Positions 24,509 through 33,431 of a stretch of 51,314 nucleotides of DNA are shown one piece after another. The position numbers and the translations under genes were made by a program. This DNA is from JAAZKV01 sp041659525 (GTDB lineage Archaea > Iainarchaeota > Iainarchaeia > Iainarchaeales > JAAZKV01). Position 1 is the first letter of the stretch. Each line of letters begins with the position of its first letter. Location of the stretch: NCBI GenBank assembly GCA_041659525.1, contig JBAZYC010000002.1:1-51314 (forward strand), written 5' to 3'. The notes under the pieces are model-generated. The model searched no databases. It had not been told where the DNA came from and was given only the letters and a program-made list of their open reading frames with translations.

Positions 24509-25636
24509 ATGAATCTAACCAAGAAGTCTTTCACAATTAACCAGGCTCCAATTAAATGCGAAGTCTTTTGTGGAACGGATTTGGAAAAGGAAATTGTAAA
24601 TTATGCTAAGAAATTAAAGAAATCTAAGTACATTATAGTTACTGATAACACTGTGAAAGAACTTCATGGGAATCGTTTGAAAGAAAAACTACTAAAAGAA
24701 AAATTGAACACTATTTTAATTTCTTTTCCAAGTGGAGAGCACCAAAAGACTAGGGAAACTAAAGCTTTTGTTGAGGATGAAATGTTCAAAGAAAAAGTTG
24801 GAAGAGACTCGCTCTTAATTGCTTTAGGGGGAGGAGTGGTTGGAGATTTAGCTGGGTTTGTTGCAGGAACTTATATGAGAGGAATTGATTACATTCAAGT
24901 TCCAACTACTACAATTGCCCAGAGTGATAGTAGTTACGGAGGAAAAACAGCAGTTGATACTCCTGCTGGAAAGAATTTAGTAGGAATGTTTAACCAACCA
25001 AAAGCAGTTTTTGTAGATAGTAATTATCTAAAGACACTTGATCAAAGAAATTACATTAATGGACTTGCAGAAGTAATTAAACACGGTTTGATTAAAGACA
25101 AAAAGAGCTTTGAGTTATTCAAAAAAAATACTCTAGTTCTCCAAAAAAGAGAAGGGAAAGAGTTTGAAAAAGTAATTGGAAAACTAATGATGGAGAGTAT
25201 TAATGTAAAGAGATTTGTTGTAATAAGAGATGAAAAAGAAGAGAATTTGAGAAAAATATTAAACTACGGACACACTATTGGTCATGCGATTGAGAAATTA
25301 TCTAACTTTGAATTGCTCCACGGAGAAGCAATTGCTATTGGGGTTTGCGTAGAGGCTTTTTTGGCTTACAAAACAGGGGTTTCTACTAAAGAGTGCTTCG
25401 AAGAACAAAAAAGTGTTTTTGAATCAATTGGACTAAAGACAACTATTCCAAAACAAATTTCTACTAAGGATATTATTGAGAAAATGAAGTTGGATAAGAA
25501 AGCAAGAAACGCTTTGCCTGAATTCTCTTTAATTAAATCAATTGGAAAATACGCTTCTTTTGAAAAAGGAAAAGTAACTAAAGCGTTCGATGAAGAAACT
25601 TTAACAAGAGTTATTGAAGAATATAGGAACCTTTAA
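24509..25636 (+). CDS. aroB: 3-dehydroquinate synthase
   Basis: 375 residues. ALGGGVVGDLAGFVAGTYMRG (NAD-binding loop), QVPTTTIAQSDSSYGGKTAVD, and the metal-binding LAEVIKHGLI, NYGHTIGHAIE and LHGEAIAIG are intact. It converts DAHP to 3-dehydroquinate in the shikimate pathway, using NAD+ and a divalent metal. It stands alone in this window, with a leaderless promoter. Its stop overlaps the stop of the convergent papain-like gene by 3 nt. Bacterial-type AroB in an archaeon is unusual, since many archaea use the alternative AroA'/AroB' route, and suggests acquisition. Confidence 0.95.
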   Translation: MNLTKKSFTINQAPIKCEVFCGTDLEKEIVNYAKKLKKSKYIIVTDNTVKELHGNRLKEKLLKEKLNTILISFPSGEHQKTRETKAFVEDEMFKEKVGRDSLLIALGGGVVGDLAGFVAGTYMRGIDYIQVPTTTIAQSDSSYGGKTAVDTPAGKNLVGMFNQPKAVFVDSNYLKTLDQRNYINGLAEVIKHGLIKDKKSFELFKKNTLVLQKREGKEFEKVIGKLMMESINVKRFVVIRDEKEENLRKILNYGHTIGHAIEKLSNFELLHGEAIAIGVCVEAFLAYKTGVSTKECFEEQKSVFESIGLKTTIPKQISTKDIIEKMKLDKKARNALPEFSLIKSIGKYASFEKGKVTKAFDEETLTRVIEEYRNL

Positions 25637-26361
25637 CGCATTTTTTTCCAAGTTTGAGTAGTAACTACTTCTAAAATCCCTGCTTTTGCCGCAAGATCTA
25701 TTGTTGTAGGAGTAATCATTTCTGGGCTCAGGTTTTTATCAAAGAGTAAGGGAGGATTAATCATTTTTGCTCCGGCTTTAATTTCTTTTGGATTTGGGTT
25801 TCCTGCAGTGGATAAGTATTCTGAGCAAGTGTAAAATTTTTCTAAATCAGGTAAGAGTTTTTCAGGATTTTTTAATCTAAATAGTTTCATTAGTTGTAAT
25901 ACATAAGCGTATCCTACTGCTTGAGGGTAATCATATCTTCGCCCTATTTTTCTAGGGATGAGGTCTAAGTTATGCAAAAAAGTTTGGATTTGTTCTTTAC
26001 TTGCTCCTTTCCATCTAACTACTTTTACATTTACTCCTACTTTTGCAAGGTTATCCCAAGCCATTGTTCGGTGACCAAATCTCCCCTTAAAATCTCTTAC
26101 TCTAGGCACTCCTTCTGCTTTCCCCATGTACGCTGAGACGTGAGAGTAATCTCCATTAATTGCTCTAGCTACTACTCTACTTGTTAGTCCACCTAGAGTA
26201 TGTCTTTGAATAGCAGTGAGAACCATGTCCCCTGGTTTTAATTTATGCATCTGAATAGTGCTAGTCTTTACCCATTTTTTTCTTTTAGGCAAAGAAAAAA
26301 TTAGTTTACTTCTATTTAGAACACTTTTTCCAAATGCTCCAAATGTTCTTCTAGCAGGCAT
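25633..26361 (-). CDS. Permuted papain-like hydrolase (NlpC/P60-related, YiiX/YebB-type)
   Basis: 242 residues beginning MPARRTFGAFGKS, basic for the first 35 residues. The order of catalytic segments is permuted: KPGDMVLTAIQ, then GDYSHVSAYMG with the likely catalytic His, later FYTCSEYLSTAG with the likely Cys. That His-before-Cys arrangement is typical of the permuted NlpC/P60 (PF05708-type) group, amidases or lipid hydrolases. I start at 26361; the longer in-frame extension from 26406 lacks support. No signal peptide is seen. The substrate is unknown. Confidence 0.65.
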   Translation of the reverse strand: MPARRTFGAFGKSVLNRSKLIFSLPKRKKWVKTSTIQMHKLKPGDMVLTAIQRHTLGGLTSRVVARAINGDYSHVSAYMGKAEGVPRVRDFKGRFGHRTMAWDNLAKVGVNVKVVRWKGASKEQIQTFLHNLDLIPRKIGRRYDYPQAVGYAYVLQLMKLFRLKNPEKLLPDLEKFYTCSEYLSTAGNPNPKEIKAGAKMINPPLLFDKNLSPEMITPTTIDLAAKAGILEVVTTQTWKKMR

Positions 26362-26445
26362 AATAAAGATACAACTAAAGTTGTTAATAAGCGTTATTCG
26401 GTGCAACTAAAAAAAATAGAGTTGGTTGTGTTCAATTAGTTATTT

Positions 26446-26856
26446 TCAAAGCTTGTTAAATAACGCGATTTTGAAGTTGTGTGTTTCTTCTTTGAATCCA
26501 AATTTCTCAAAGTAGGGTTTTACTTCTTTAGTAGTAATTGTCATTAGTTCTTTTACTTTGAGTTGCTTTGCTTTTTTCTTTAAAGCATCTACTAGCATTC
26601 TTCCTACTCCATTCAATCGATGTTCTTTATAGACATAAATTGATCTTAGTTCAGCTAGGCGCTTTGAATAGTAATCTAAAATAACTACTCCAATTAATTC
26701 TTCATCGTTTAGTGCTACTATTACTTTTTCATCTCTAATTAGTGAAGCGAGTTCTTTTTTTGTTCTTTTTAGGAGCATTCCTTCGCTTACCCCTTGCTTA
26801 ATTAGTTTTACTACTAAAGAAAGTTCTTTTTTTGTTGCGTCTCTAATAGTTAACAA
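26446..26856 (-). CDS. GNAT-family N-acetyltransferase
   Basis: 136 residues with a GNAT core: LRSIYVYKEHRLNGVGRMLVDAL holds the acetyl-CoA pyrophosphate-binding motif A (R-x-x-G-x-G/R-M), preceded by the beta strands IVALNDEELIGVVILDY, followed by KPYFEKFGFKEE (motif B). The start is TTG at 26856, preceded by GGTGA at 6 nt; no ATG is available nearby. It resembles the NAGS/argA-like small GNATs, but the substrate cannot be read from sequence. It runs on the same strand as its neighbours and ends 85 nt before the papain-like gene. Confidence 0.8.
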   Translation of the reverse strand: MLTIRDATKKELSLVVKLIKQGVSEGMLLKRTKKELASLIRDEKVIVALNDEELIGVVILDYYSKRLAELRSIYVYKEHRLNGVGRMLVDALKKKAKQLKVKELMTITTKEVKPYFEKFGFKEETHNFKIALFNKL

Positions 26857-26935
26857 TTTTTTTCACCAATTAAAATTTTGTCGCGATAGAATGAGTTTTA
26901 AAAAAATAAAATAGGACTCCTAAATAAGTTAGTAT

Positions 26936-27466
26936 TTATCTAAGCTTTTTTTCAACTTGCTTTAAAGTTCCTTTTTTTTGCATCATTTCGTCAAGTCTTT
27001 CATTTAGTTGTTCGTCTTGAACAGTAGATATAAGTATTCTTCGTATTCTCTTAAGTCTTTCTTTTTCAGCAGGGTTTGTTACGCTTCTTAATTTATTATC
27101 AATAGATACTATTTGATAACTATCTCTATGATTTTTCTCAAGTGTTTGAAGTACTCTTCCTCTTGAAATATTTTCTTTATTTGCTACTGAATCAATAAAA
27201 TTTAATACTTTTAAATCAGAAACTTTATTCGTGTTCAATCCATAAATATTTGCAATTGTGCTTCTTTCTTGTGCTAGAGGCACTTTGTTTGCTGCAGCTC
27301 TTTGTTCAGCAACTTTTAGTAACTTAGAAGCTGTTAATCCAACTATTCCAGCCGTAGCAGCTGCTACAAACCATCTACCAAGTTTCTTTTGCATTCCAGT
27401 TTTAACAGGCTTTTTCCCGGCAATAGAACTAGATGCACTCGGTTTAGTTAATCTATTTGCGTTCAT
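26936..27466 (-). CDS. Hypothetical protein, one membrane segment
   Basis: 176 residues. A Ser/Lys-rich N-terminus (about 1-30) is followed by one hydrophobic helix, WFVAAATAGIVGLTASKLL, then an all-helical, highly charged region to the end. The basic side precedes the membrane helix, so the C-terminal domain is probably outside or in the membrane-adjacent zone (orientation uncertain). There is no recognised family. It is close to a DUF998 membrane protein gene upstream. Confidence 0.5.
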   Translation of the reverse strand: MNANRLTKPSASSSIAGKKPVKTGMQKKLGRWFVAAATAGIVGLTASKLLKVAEQRAAANKVPLAQERSTIANIYGLNTNKVSDLKVLNFIDSVANKENISRGRVLQTLEKNHRDSYQIVSIDNKLRSVTNPAEKERLKRIRRILISTVQDEQLNERLDEMMQKKGTLKQVEKKLR

Positions 27467-27496
27467 AAGTATAATTCGCCTCAGAGCTATATTAAT

Positions 27497-28159
27497 CTAT
27501 CTTTTTAGCCTTTTTTCAAAAGGGTTAATAAAAACCACAAAAATAAACAACCAAATTACAATTCCAATAATACTAATTTTTTGTAAAAAAGGAATTCTGA
27601 AAAAAACCATTGAACCCAAAATAATTATTAGCACCAAACTTAGCACTGAAAATAACACTGCGAAAAATACTTTTGATTGATCACTCTTAACCCACTTTGC
27701 AAGAAAATCAAGCAAAGTAAATAAAACAAATAATCCAATTAAAAAGAAAAATAAGCTCGCAGAAAAATAATGCATCCAACCAACAGAAGCGGGAAATAAA
27801 GCAACATACGAAAAGAAAATCATACTAGCAATTCCAAGGTAACAAGAGGTTTGCCCTAAGAAAGAATAGTTTTTGAAAAGAGAAAACATTAGAGGTAAAA
27901 ATAATATTGAGCAAATAATTACTCCTAAATTAAAAAACATTGCAGTGCTTCCTACCCCAAGGTCGCTTAAGTATTGCGAAAAGAATTCGTAATTAGGATA
28001 AGTAGCTAGAGAGTAAATTGTCAGTAGCAAAAAACAACTTAATCCAAGTAAAGCAAGTACTTTGCTTTTTGAAAGAATTTTTCCAATAACTAACCCAAGA
28101 GTAGAATCTGGTTTTATCAAAGCTGGTTTAACCCCATTAGGAAATTTTCTTTTACTCAT
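27497..28159 (-). CDS. DUF998-like integral membrane protein
   Basis: 220 residues with six probable membrane helices and a short basic N-terminal tail. NYEFFSQYLSDLGVG near residue 57 is the loop pattern seen in DUF998 proteins (aromatic, QYLSDLG). No catalytic residues stand out. DUF998 members are uncharacterised membrane proteins. The ATG at 28159 is the first in frame. Confidence 0.65.
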   Translation of the reverse strand: MSKRKFPNGVKPALIKPDSTLGLVIGKILSKSKVLALLGLSCFLLLTIYSLATYPNYEFFSQYLSDLGVGSTAMFFNLGVIICSILFLPLMFSLFKNYSFLGQTSCYLGIASMIFFSYVALFPASVGWMHYFSASLFFFLIGLFVLFTLLDFLAKWVKSDQSKVFFAVLFSVLSLVLIIILGSMVFFRIPFLQKISIIGIVIWLFIFVVFINPFEKRLKR

Positions 28160-28270
28160 GTATAAAAGTAAGGTTTTTAGACCTAAAAAAGGGCATTGTG
28201 TAACAAATATTACATATAACGCCCTAGAAGCTTTATAATCTTGATAGGATGCAAGTATTTTAGTGGTTTT

Positions 28271-28354
28271 ATGGATGAGGAATTTGAAGAAATAGACGAA
28301 ATAACACTTTCATTCTCAGACCCCGCTCTGCACTTTAGAAAAGAAGCGGCTTAA
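28271..28354 (+). CDS. Possible 27-aa acidic microprotein
   Basis: An ATG at 28271 preceded by GTGGTTTT, the same spacing as the SD of the antitoxin gene, opens 27 codons beginning MDEEFEEIDEITLSFS. A TATA-like tttataa at about 28231 fits a short leader. It could be a real microprotein or chance. No family is recognised. Confidence 0.4.
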   Translation: MDEEFEEIDEITLSFSDPALHFRKEAA

Positions 28355-28526
28355 ACCTAACTCTAATTTTAATTAAAAAAATATAAAGCAATTAAAAAAA
28401 TCTTAAATTCTTCATTAAAATCTTTTAAAAAAAATATTCTTAACTAAAAATAATTTTCTAAAAAAACCTCTTTTTTTGATTTTACGAGGTAAAAAAAGCC
28501 TTTTTTCACTCATTTTAGCCAACTCA

Positions 28527-28534
28527 TTTATATA
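28527..28534 (+). promoter_or_regulatory. TATA box upstream of SWIB-like miniprotein
   Basis: TTTATATA lies about 66 nt before the start codon, giving an estimated leader of about 40 nt that carries the GGAGGG SD. Confidence 0.5.
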
Positions 28535-28596
28535 CTTGAATTCTTTATTGTAACTAGACATCATAAAATCTAAATAAAAAAATTGGAGGGATTTTG

Positions 28597-28782
28597 ATGG
28601 GATTATTAGACGCAGTTAAAGGAAAACCAAAGAAAAAAGCATTCGGTGGATACTGTATTAGCTTCAAGGGAAGAAAAGATACTGTTGAAGATGTATTCGG
28701 TAACGGAGATGTTACTCCTAGTGAAATGACAAAGAAACTTTGGGCATATATTAAGAAAAACAAATTGTCAGGAAAGAAGTAA
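28597..28782 (+). CDS. SWIB-like basic miniprotein (61 aa)
   Basis: 61 residues from ATG 28597 (GGAGGG SD 6 nt upstream; TTG 28594 rejected). After GKPKKKAFGG there is a hydrophobic strand, then EDVFGNGDVTPSEMTKKLW followed by AYIKKNKL, which resembles the first half of SWIB domains (xTKKLWAYIKKxxL). The second half of SWIB is missing, so this is a half-domain. The strong promoter and SD and the adjacent perfect terminator hairpin suggest high expression. A chromatin-like or RNA-related role is a guess from basic charge. Confidence 0.6.
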   Translation: MGLLDAVKGKPKKKAFGGYCISFKGRKDTVEDVFGNGDVTPSEMTKKLWAYIKKNKLSGKK

Positions 28783-28816
28783 ATAACTTTTTTCAAATAA
28801 TTAGTTTTAGAGAGTG

Positions 28817-28840
28817 TTCTTGGAGGTTTTCCTCCAAGAA
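28817..28840 (+). terminator. Intrinsic-type terminator, 10-bp stem
   Basis: TTCTTGGAGG, TTTT loop, CCTCCAAGAA, then a T-rich stretch. It sits 35 nt after the SWIB-like gene and is the strongest hairpin of the region. Confidence 0.7.
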
Positions 28841-28909
28841 ACAATTTCTATTTTTTTTTATTTTCTAATTTTCAACTCAATTTTTTTATCTTATTAATTC
28901 TTTTTTATT

Positions 28910-31021
28910 TTATTCCACTATTGTAACTGTTTCAGGAGGAACGCCACCCACTTGACTTTGTGTTTGGGGGAAAATAACTTCACTTATATTTTCAAGTGTA
29001 TCTAAGTTACTTGCTTTTAACATCTTATCAGAGAATGTGTATAACACATTGTCCATGAAGAGTGATCTTCGAACAACTGAGTCAGAACCATAATAGTATC
29101 CTCTTTTTAGTTCTTCTTCAGCGCTAACGTGAGTTATTTTTCCTCGTTCGCTAAATCCATTTTCAATTGAAACATTCATTACTATTGCTCCTTGGAAGGA
29201 TTGTTCCTGACCGTAGTAATCAACTGTCCCTGTTTTGTTTTCCACTATTGTTATTGGTAACACTAGTAATTGTTTTTCTTTATCGAAAAGAATTGCTTTG
29301 TGATTGCTTAGGGCTTCAGAATCTGTTCCTCTGTCCCCAATAATATAATTACTTAGTTCAATTGGATTTGCTACATCTGATACATCAAAGATAGCCATCT
29401 TTACTCCCTTTATTGCAGTGTAATAAACTGCTCCTTGTGAGTGAACTTTTTCAGCATCTTCTAGTTCGTTAGCATCTTTACCAATTCCTAGTAAGTGAGT
29501 TTCATCTATTGGGTGCAAGTAATCACTATATCCAGGGATTTTTAGTTTACCTAATATTTTTGGATTAGTTGCATCTGAAAGATCTATTACAAACAATGGA
29601 TCAACGTGTTTGAAAGTAACCATGTATCCTTTGTTTCCCATAAATCTTACTGAGTAAATTGATTCATCAGGAGCAATTCCTTCTAGTGACCCAACTAACT
29701 TCATGTCTTTGTCTAAAACATATACATTGTTAGTTGATCGAGTAGTAGGAGCTCCTCCAACTTCTTCCATCATTGATGAATAATTTTCTACTGTTGTTGC
29801 TATTCTAAAATTATCATTGAATTCATCCATACTGAATTGGTTTAGAATATTTCCCGGAACCATTCCTTGTCCAACGAAAATTGCTTTTCCTTCTACTAAA
29901 TTAAATTTGTTTATCACTGTTTTTTGAGTAGATCCAATATTTGGAAAGTACATGCTCTTTACTAGCATTCCCATCTCTAATGGGATTGGACCATTGTAAT
30001 CAGTGCTTTCCCAATAGTTTTCTACAAAGTACAAATTGCTTTCTGAAGCATACACATTTTGTGCTGTTGCTGCTACTGTTTCTTTTGTCAATTCTTGTGA
30101 ATCAAGATTAAGTGAAGCAATTGTTACAAAGCTTTGAGGTAATACTCTTGGCATTATTCCAATTTCACTAACACTAGCAACTTTGCTTTCTACTCCATTA
30201 ACTCTCATCATTGGAATTATATCATTAGAATCTGTAGTTCCTTCATAAGCATAGTATCTTGGTTGTGAATTTATTACAAAGTAAGCGTTCTTTCCAATTA
30301 GTCTTGAAGTTAAATAATTTCCTTGGAAACTAATTTCTTTTTCAAGAGCCGGATTTGCTTTGTCTGTTATATCAAATAATTGAACAGATACTTCGCTTGA
30401 GCCTCCATAGTAAGGCATTCTTCCAGGCATTGCGATTGAGAAAGAAGCTCTATTTACTTTTGCCTCTTCACTAGCATAATAATAATTTGGATAATTGTTT
30501 TGGTTTGAGAATAACATTAATTTGTTTTCAGAAACAAACATTTCAATTGGAGTTAATTGGTCGTTAATATCTACTTGTGAAATTATTTTTGCATTTTCTG
30601 CAGGAAAAGCTTCTATTATGAATAGTTTTCCTTTAGCGATTGCATAAGCGTATTTTCCATCATTCTTTATTATATCAGCTTCATCTACTCCTTCTACTTG
30701 GATATTTGTTTTTGAATAATCAGTAGCACTAGCGCCCGAACCAGTTGTTTCTGCAACACCTGCTTTGTCAGCTACAGCGTTCATCATTGGTGCGCCAAAA
30801 ATATCTAGTCCTCTATAATAATTTCCATATCCACTACTTTGTGCTTTTTGAAAATAAGCTGCTAATTCTGAATTAGTTTGAAAGTGCCCTAAAGGTACTT
30901 CTTCTTGAGTAATTGGCTTTGGAGCATTTAGTAAAAATAGTCCAAAGAACAGCATCATTAATACTATCGCAGAAATTGCGATTACTCCGAATTTTGATTC
31001 ATTTTTTTCCATATTACTCAT
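28910..31021 (-). CDS. Secreted/anchored beta-propeller protein (PF09826-like)
   Basis: 703 residues. An N-terminal anchor or signal segment (VIAISAIVLMMLFFGLFLL, about 13-31) is followed by a Gly/Ser-rich linker, then a long beta-rich domain with the PF09826 signature NIQVEGVDEADIIKNDGKYA at about 106-125 and many propeller-like strand pairs. Its function in archaea is unknown; extracellular binding or cell-surface roles are suggested by location. The start at 31021 (or the ATG at 31012) follows a weak GGAG. Confidence 0.8.
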   Translation of the reverse strand: MSNMEKNESKFGVIAISAIVLMMLFFGLFLLNAPKPITQEEVPLGHFQTNSELAAYFQKAQSSGYGNYYRGLDIFGAPMMNAVADKAGVAETTGSGASATDYSKTNIQVEGVDEADIIKNDGKYAYAIAKGKLFIIEAFPAENAKIISQVDINDQLTPIEMFVSENKLMLFSNQNNYPNYYYASEEAKVNRASFSIAMPGRMPYYGGSSEVSVQLFDITDKANPALEKEISFQGNYLTSRLIGKNAYFVINSQPRYYAYEGTTDSNDIIPMMRVNGVESKVASVSEIGIMPRVLPQSFVTIASLNLDSQELTKETVAATAQNVYASESNLYFVENYWESTDYNGPIPLEMGMLVKSMYFPNIGSTQKTVINKFNLVEGKAIFVGQGMVPGNILNQFSMDEFNDNFRIATTVENYSSMMEEVGGAPTTRSTNNVYVLDKDMKLVGSLEGIAPDESIYSVRFMGNKGYMVTFKHVDPLFVIDLSDATNPKILGKLKIPGYSDYLHPIDETHLLGIGKDANELEDAEKVHSQGAVYYTAIKGVKMAIFDVSDVANPIELSNYIIGDRGTDSEALSNHKAILFDKEKQLLVLPITIVENKTGTVDYYGQEQSFQGAIVMNVSIENGFSERGKITHVSAEEELKRGYYYGSDSVVRRSLFMDNVLYTFSDKMLKASNLDTLENISEVIFPQTQSQVGGVPPETVTIVE

Positions 31022-31075
31022 TCAAACCAACTCCATTAAAAAATTTTAAATTAATTCCAATATCTATTCTTTTGC

Positions 31076-31114
31076 TTGGCCTGCCTACTTGGCCTGCCTA
31101 CCTGGTTCACCTAC
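31076..31114. repeat. 13-bp direct repeats, GC-rich
   Basis: TTGGCCTGCCTAC occurs twice exactly in tandem (31076-31088, 31089-31101), then a third, imperfect copy CTGGTTCACCTAC, and perhaps a weaker fourth. It lies 55 nt upstream of the beta-propeller start, on its promoter side, and is much more GC-rich than its surroundings. Regulatory or satellite origin is unclear. Confidence 0.6.
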
Positions 31115-31261
31115 CTGGTGCTGTATGGTATAAGTTCAGACTTAATAAAAAGGGTTTGTTTTTACACGGGTGAAAACCGAAGGAAGAAAAATCACAAAGA
31201 AAAAATAATAACTAACAAAATTTACTAAATCCTAAAAAGCCTAATTTCAACAAGAGCAATC

Positions 31262-31269
31262 TTTTTATT
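31262..31269 (+). promoter_or_regulatory. TATA box, leaderless promoter of antiporter
   Basis: TTTTTATT is centred 27.5 nt before the ATG at 31293; no SD is present. Confidence 0.45.
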
Positions 31270-31292
31270 CTAAGTTAACCTTAGTTTGAAGT

Positions 31293-32810
31293 ATGTCTGC
31301 AGTGTTGCCACTAACATCCATTGGGATAATAATGGTTTTAGCAATTGGACTAAGCATAATGGTTAAAAAAAGTGGACAAAATGCAGTTATTGGATACATT
31401 TTAGCAGGGTTTATTTTAGGCCCAATGTTGTTTAATTTCTTAAGTCCTAGTGATCCTCTTGTAGTAGGTTTTGGAGAACTTGGTTTATTTATTTTGCTTT
31501 TCTATCTTGGACTTGAAATGTCTTTAAAGGATTTTCTTAAAGCAGGAAGTACTTCTATTGGACTTGCAATAATTGATATGATTGGTTTAGTCGGAATGGG
31601 TTTTCTGATTTCTACTCTAACTGGTTTTTCTTTTATTTTTTCAATGGTAATAGGAATGATGGCTTTTTCAACAAGCACTGCTGTAGTAGCAAAATTTGCG
31701 CTTGATAAAGGATTAATGCAAAATAATGCAGCAAAGTTAGCTATTTCTATTTTAATTTTACAAGATTTTTTAGGAATTGTTTTACTTGTTTTTTTAACTA
31801 GTTTTGCTTCAAAAACAGGGGATAGTGCTATTGAACTTGGAATAGCTGCTGTTGTTTTTGCAGTATCTGCTTTCTTTGCTGTTGCAAAATTCACTAAAAT
31901 AGTTGAAGCGTGGTTAACAAAAAATGGTTTTGGACACACTGAAATAACTTTGTTTGCTTTAGGAATAGGATTAATTGTTGCAACTCTAGGAACTATGCTT
32001 AATTTATCAATGGCTCTTGGAGCTTACTTTGCAGGATTTGCTCTAGCAGAAACACGTTCGGGAGAAAAAATAAAAAAAGATGTTGGATTTTTAAGAGACT
32101 TTATGTTAGTCTTCTTTTTTGTTGCATTCGGAACCACTCTTTTCTTTAATACCTCCACCCAATTAGTGCAAGTACCTGAACTGCAAACCTTATTCTTCCT
32201 AGGAGGATTAGCTTTAGCGGTTGCTTTAGGAATAGTTATTGTTAACGGAATTGTAATGCACATGTTTGGAGGATTATTCAAACTAAATAGAGAAGATGCT
32301 ACTTTAATGGCAATAATGCTTATTCCGCTTGGAGAATTTGTAATAATTATTGCTACAAGCGCTCTTCCTGCTCTTCAAGGAACTGAAAGCACCCTTATTT
32401 CATCAGTAGCATTTATGCTAATATTAATTACTGTAATTGTTTTCCAACCTATTTACAATCTAAAAAATCTTCACCAAAAAATATTTGGGTTAATTCCAGA
32501 AATCATTGCTCCAAAGCCCCCTCAAACAATAATTGAAGAACACACCCCTTATACTATTGAGCAATTAAAAAAGTTTTTAGGAAATCTTTTTGTTATTCTC
32601 TGTCTAGCATGGGTTACAGTACTATTGTATGATGCTATTCCTAGATTTGGAATACCCTTAATTTACAGTAGACAAATAACTGCGTTTGTTGTATTTTGTT
32701 TCTTTGCAGCCTTCCCTTTCTACTCAGCAATGAAAGCACTAAAGAAAATCTTAGAACACGCAATGAAAAAAGAAAAACAAATTCAAAAAAGATTTGCTTT
32801 CAAACCCTAG
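31293..32810 (+). CDS. CPA2 cation/proton antiporter (Kef-like, no RCK domain)
   Basis: 505 residues. About 12 helices with CPA2 signatures: GYILAGFILGPMLF early, GELGLFILLFYLGLEMS, FSTSTAVVAKFALD, and LGAYFAGFALAETR in the core, then a cytoplasmic segment and two extra C-terminal helices (about 430-485) ending in a Lys-rich tail. There is no Rossmann RCK domain, unlike the paralogue at 11326. It presumably exchanges Na+ or K+ for H+. The two-helix extension is not typical of Kef proteins and may mediate assembly. Confidence 0.85.
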   Translation: MSAVLPLTSIGIIMVLAIGLSIMVKKSGQNAVIGYILAGFILGPMLFNFLSPSDPLVVGFGELGLFILLFYLGLEMSLKDFLKAGSTSIGLAIIDMIGLVGMGFLISTLTGFSFIFSMVIGMMAFSTSTAVVAKFALDKGLMQNNAAKLAISILILQDFLGIVLLVFLTSFASKTGDSAIELGIAAVVFAVSAFFAVAKFTKIVEAWLTKNGFGHTEITLFALGIGLIVATLGTMLNLSMALGAYFAGFALAETRSGEKIKKDVGFLRDFMLVFFFVAFGTTLFFNTSTQLVQVPELQTLFFLGGLALAVALGIVIVNGIVMHMFGGLFKLNREDATLMAIMLIPLGEFVIIIATSALPALQGTESTLISSVAFMLILITVIVFQPIYNLKNLHQKIFGLIPEIIAPKPPQTIIEEHTPYTIEQLKKFLGNLFVILCLAWVTVLLYDAIPRFGIPLIYSRQITAFVVFCFFAAFPFYSAMKALKKILEHAMKKEKQIQKRFAFKP

Positions 32811-32933
32811 ATTTAGATAAAAGTCTGAATTTTAGATAGGATTATTAACTCTTACTTCAAATTAGTTATTAATTAAAGAAAATAAATAATTAAAAGAAAT
32901 AAAAGATTTAATTAAAAAATTAAAGTGTTTTTT

Positions 32934-33431
32934 ATGAATAAAAAAATAATAGGACTTTTTTTGCTTATTTGCTTAGTTGCTCTATTTGGCTGTACTCAAG
33001 TACCTATTGCAAATAATGAGTTTTCAAAACTCGAAGGAAGTATTTGCACAGATGATGGAAAACCAATTATTAGAATGTATTCAACTACTACTTGCCCTCA
33101 TTGTTTGTGGGTTAAGGCAACTTTTGATTCTGTTGCAAAAGAATACATGGATGCTAACAAAATAGTAGCTTATCACTGGGAATGGGATTATAATCCACAA
33201 ACAGGAACAGCAACTGGAGATAATACACTCACTTCAATAAATGAAGGAGAAGTCCCTACTTTAGAAGAAAACATTTTCAATCAATTCAGTCCAAAAGGAT
33301 ATGTACCTGCATTTGTAGTAGGGTGCAGATATTACCGAATAGGAAACAAATTTGAGCAACAAGGAGATCTTAACGCTGAGAGAGTAGAGTTTGTTAAAAT
33401 TTTTGATCAAATAGTAGCTGATTCAAAGTAA
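32934..33431 (+). CDS. Lipoprotein with thioredoxin-like fold
   Basis: 165 residues. The N-terminus is a lipoprotein signal (LFLLICLVALFGC, lipobox before Cys 18). IIRMYSTTTCPHCLWVKATF holds a CPHC redox motif in the first beta-alpha unit, and GYVPAFVVG has a Pro in the cis-Pro position. This is an exported thioredoxin/glutaredoxin-like domain facing the outside; disulfide exchange is the likely role, with substrate unknown. The following secreted protein gene starts 115 nt downstream. Confidence 0.7.
   Translation: MNKKIIGLFLLICLVALFGCTQVPIANNEFSKLEGSICTDDGKPIIRMYSTTTCPHCLWVKATFDSVAKEYMDANKIVAYHWEWDYNPQTGTATGDNTLTSINEGEVPTLEENIFNQFSPKGYVPAFVVGCRYYRIGNKFEQQGDLNAERVEFVKIFDQIVADSK

Noticed and set aside
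26361..26406. N-terminal extension of the papain-like protein
   Set aside because: No SD or TATA fits 26406; the MPARR start matches the style of other local genes.
31076..31127. CRISPR leader or array
   Set aside because: Repeats are contiguous, 13 bp, with no spacers.
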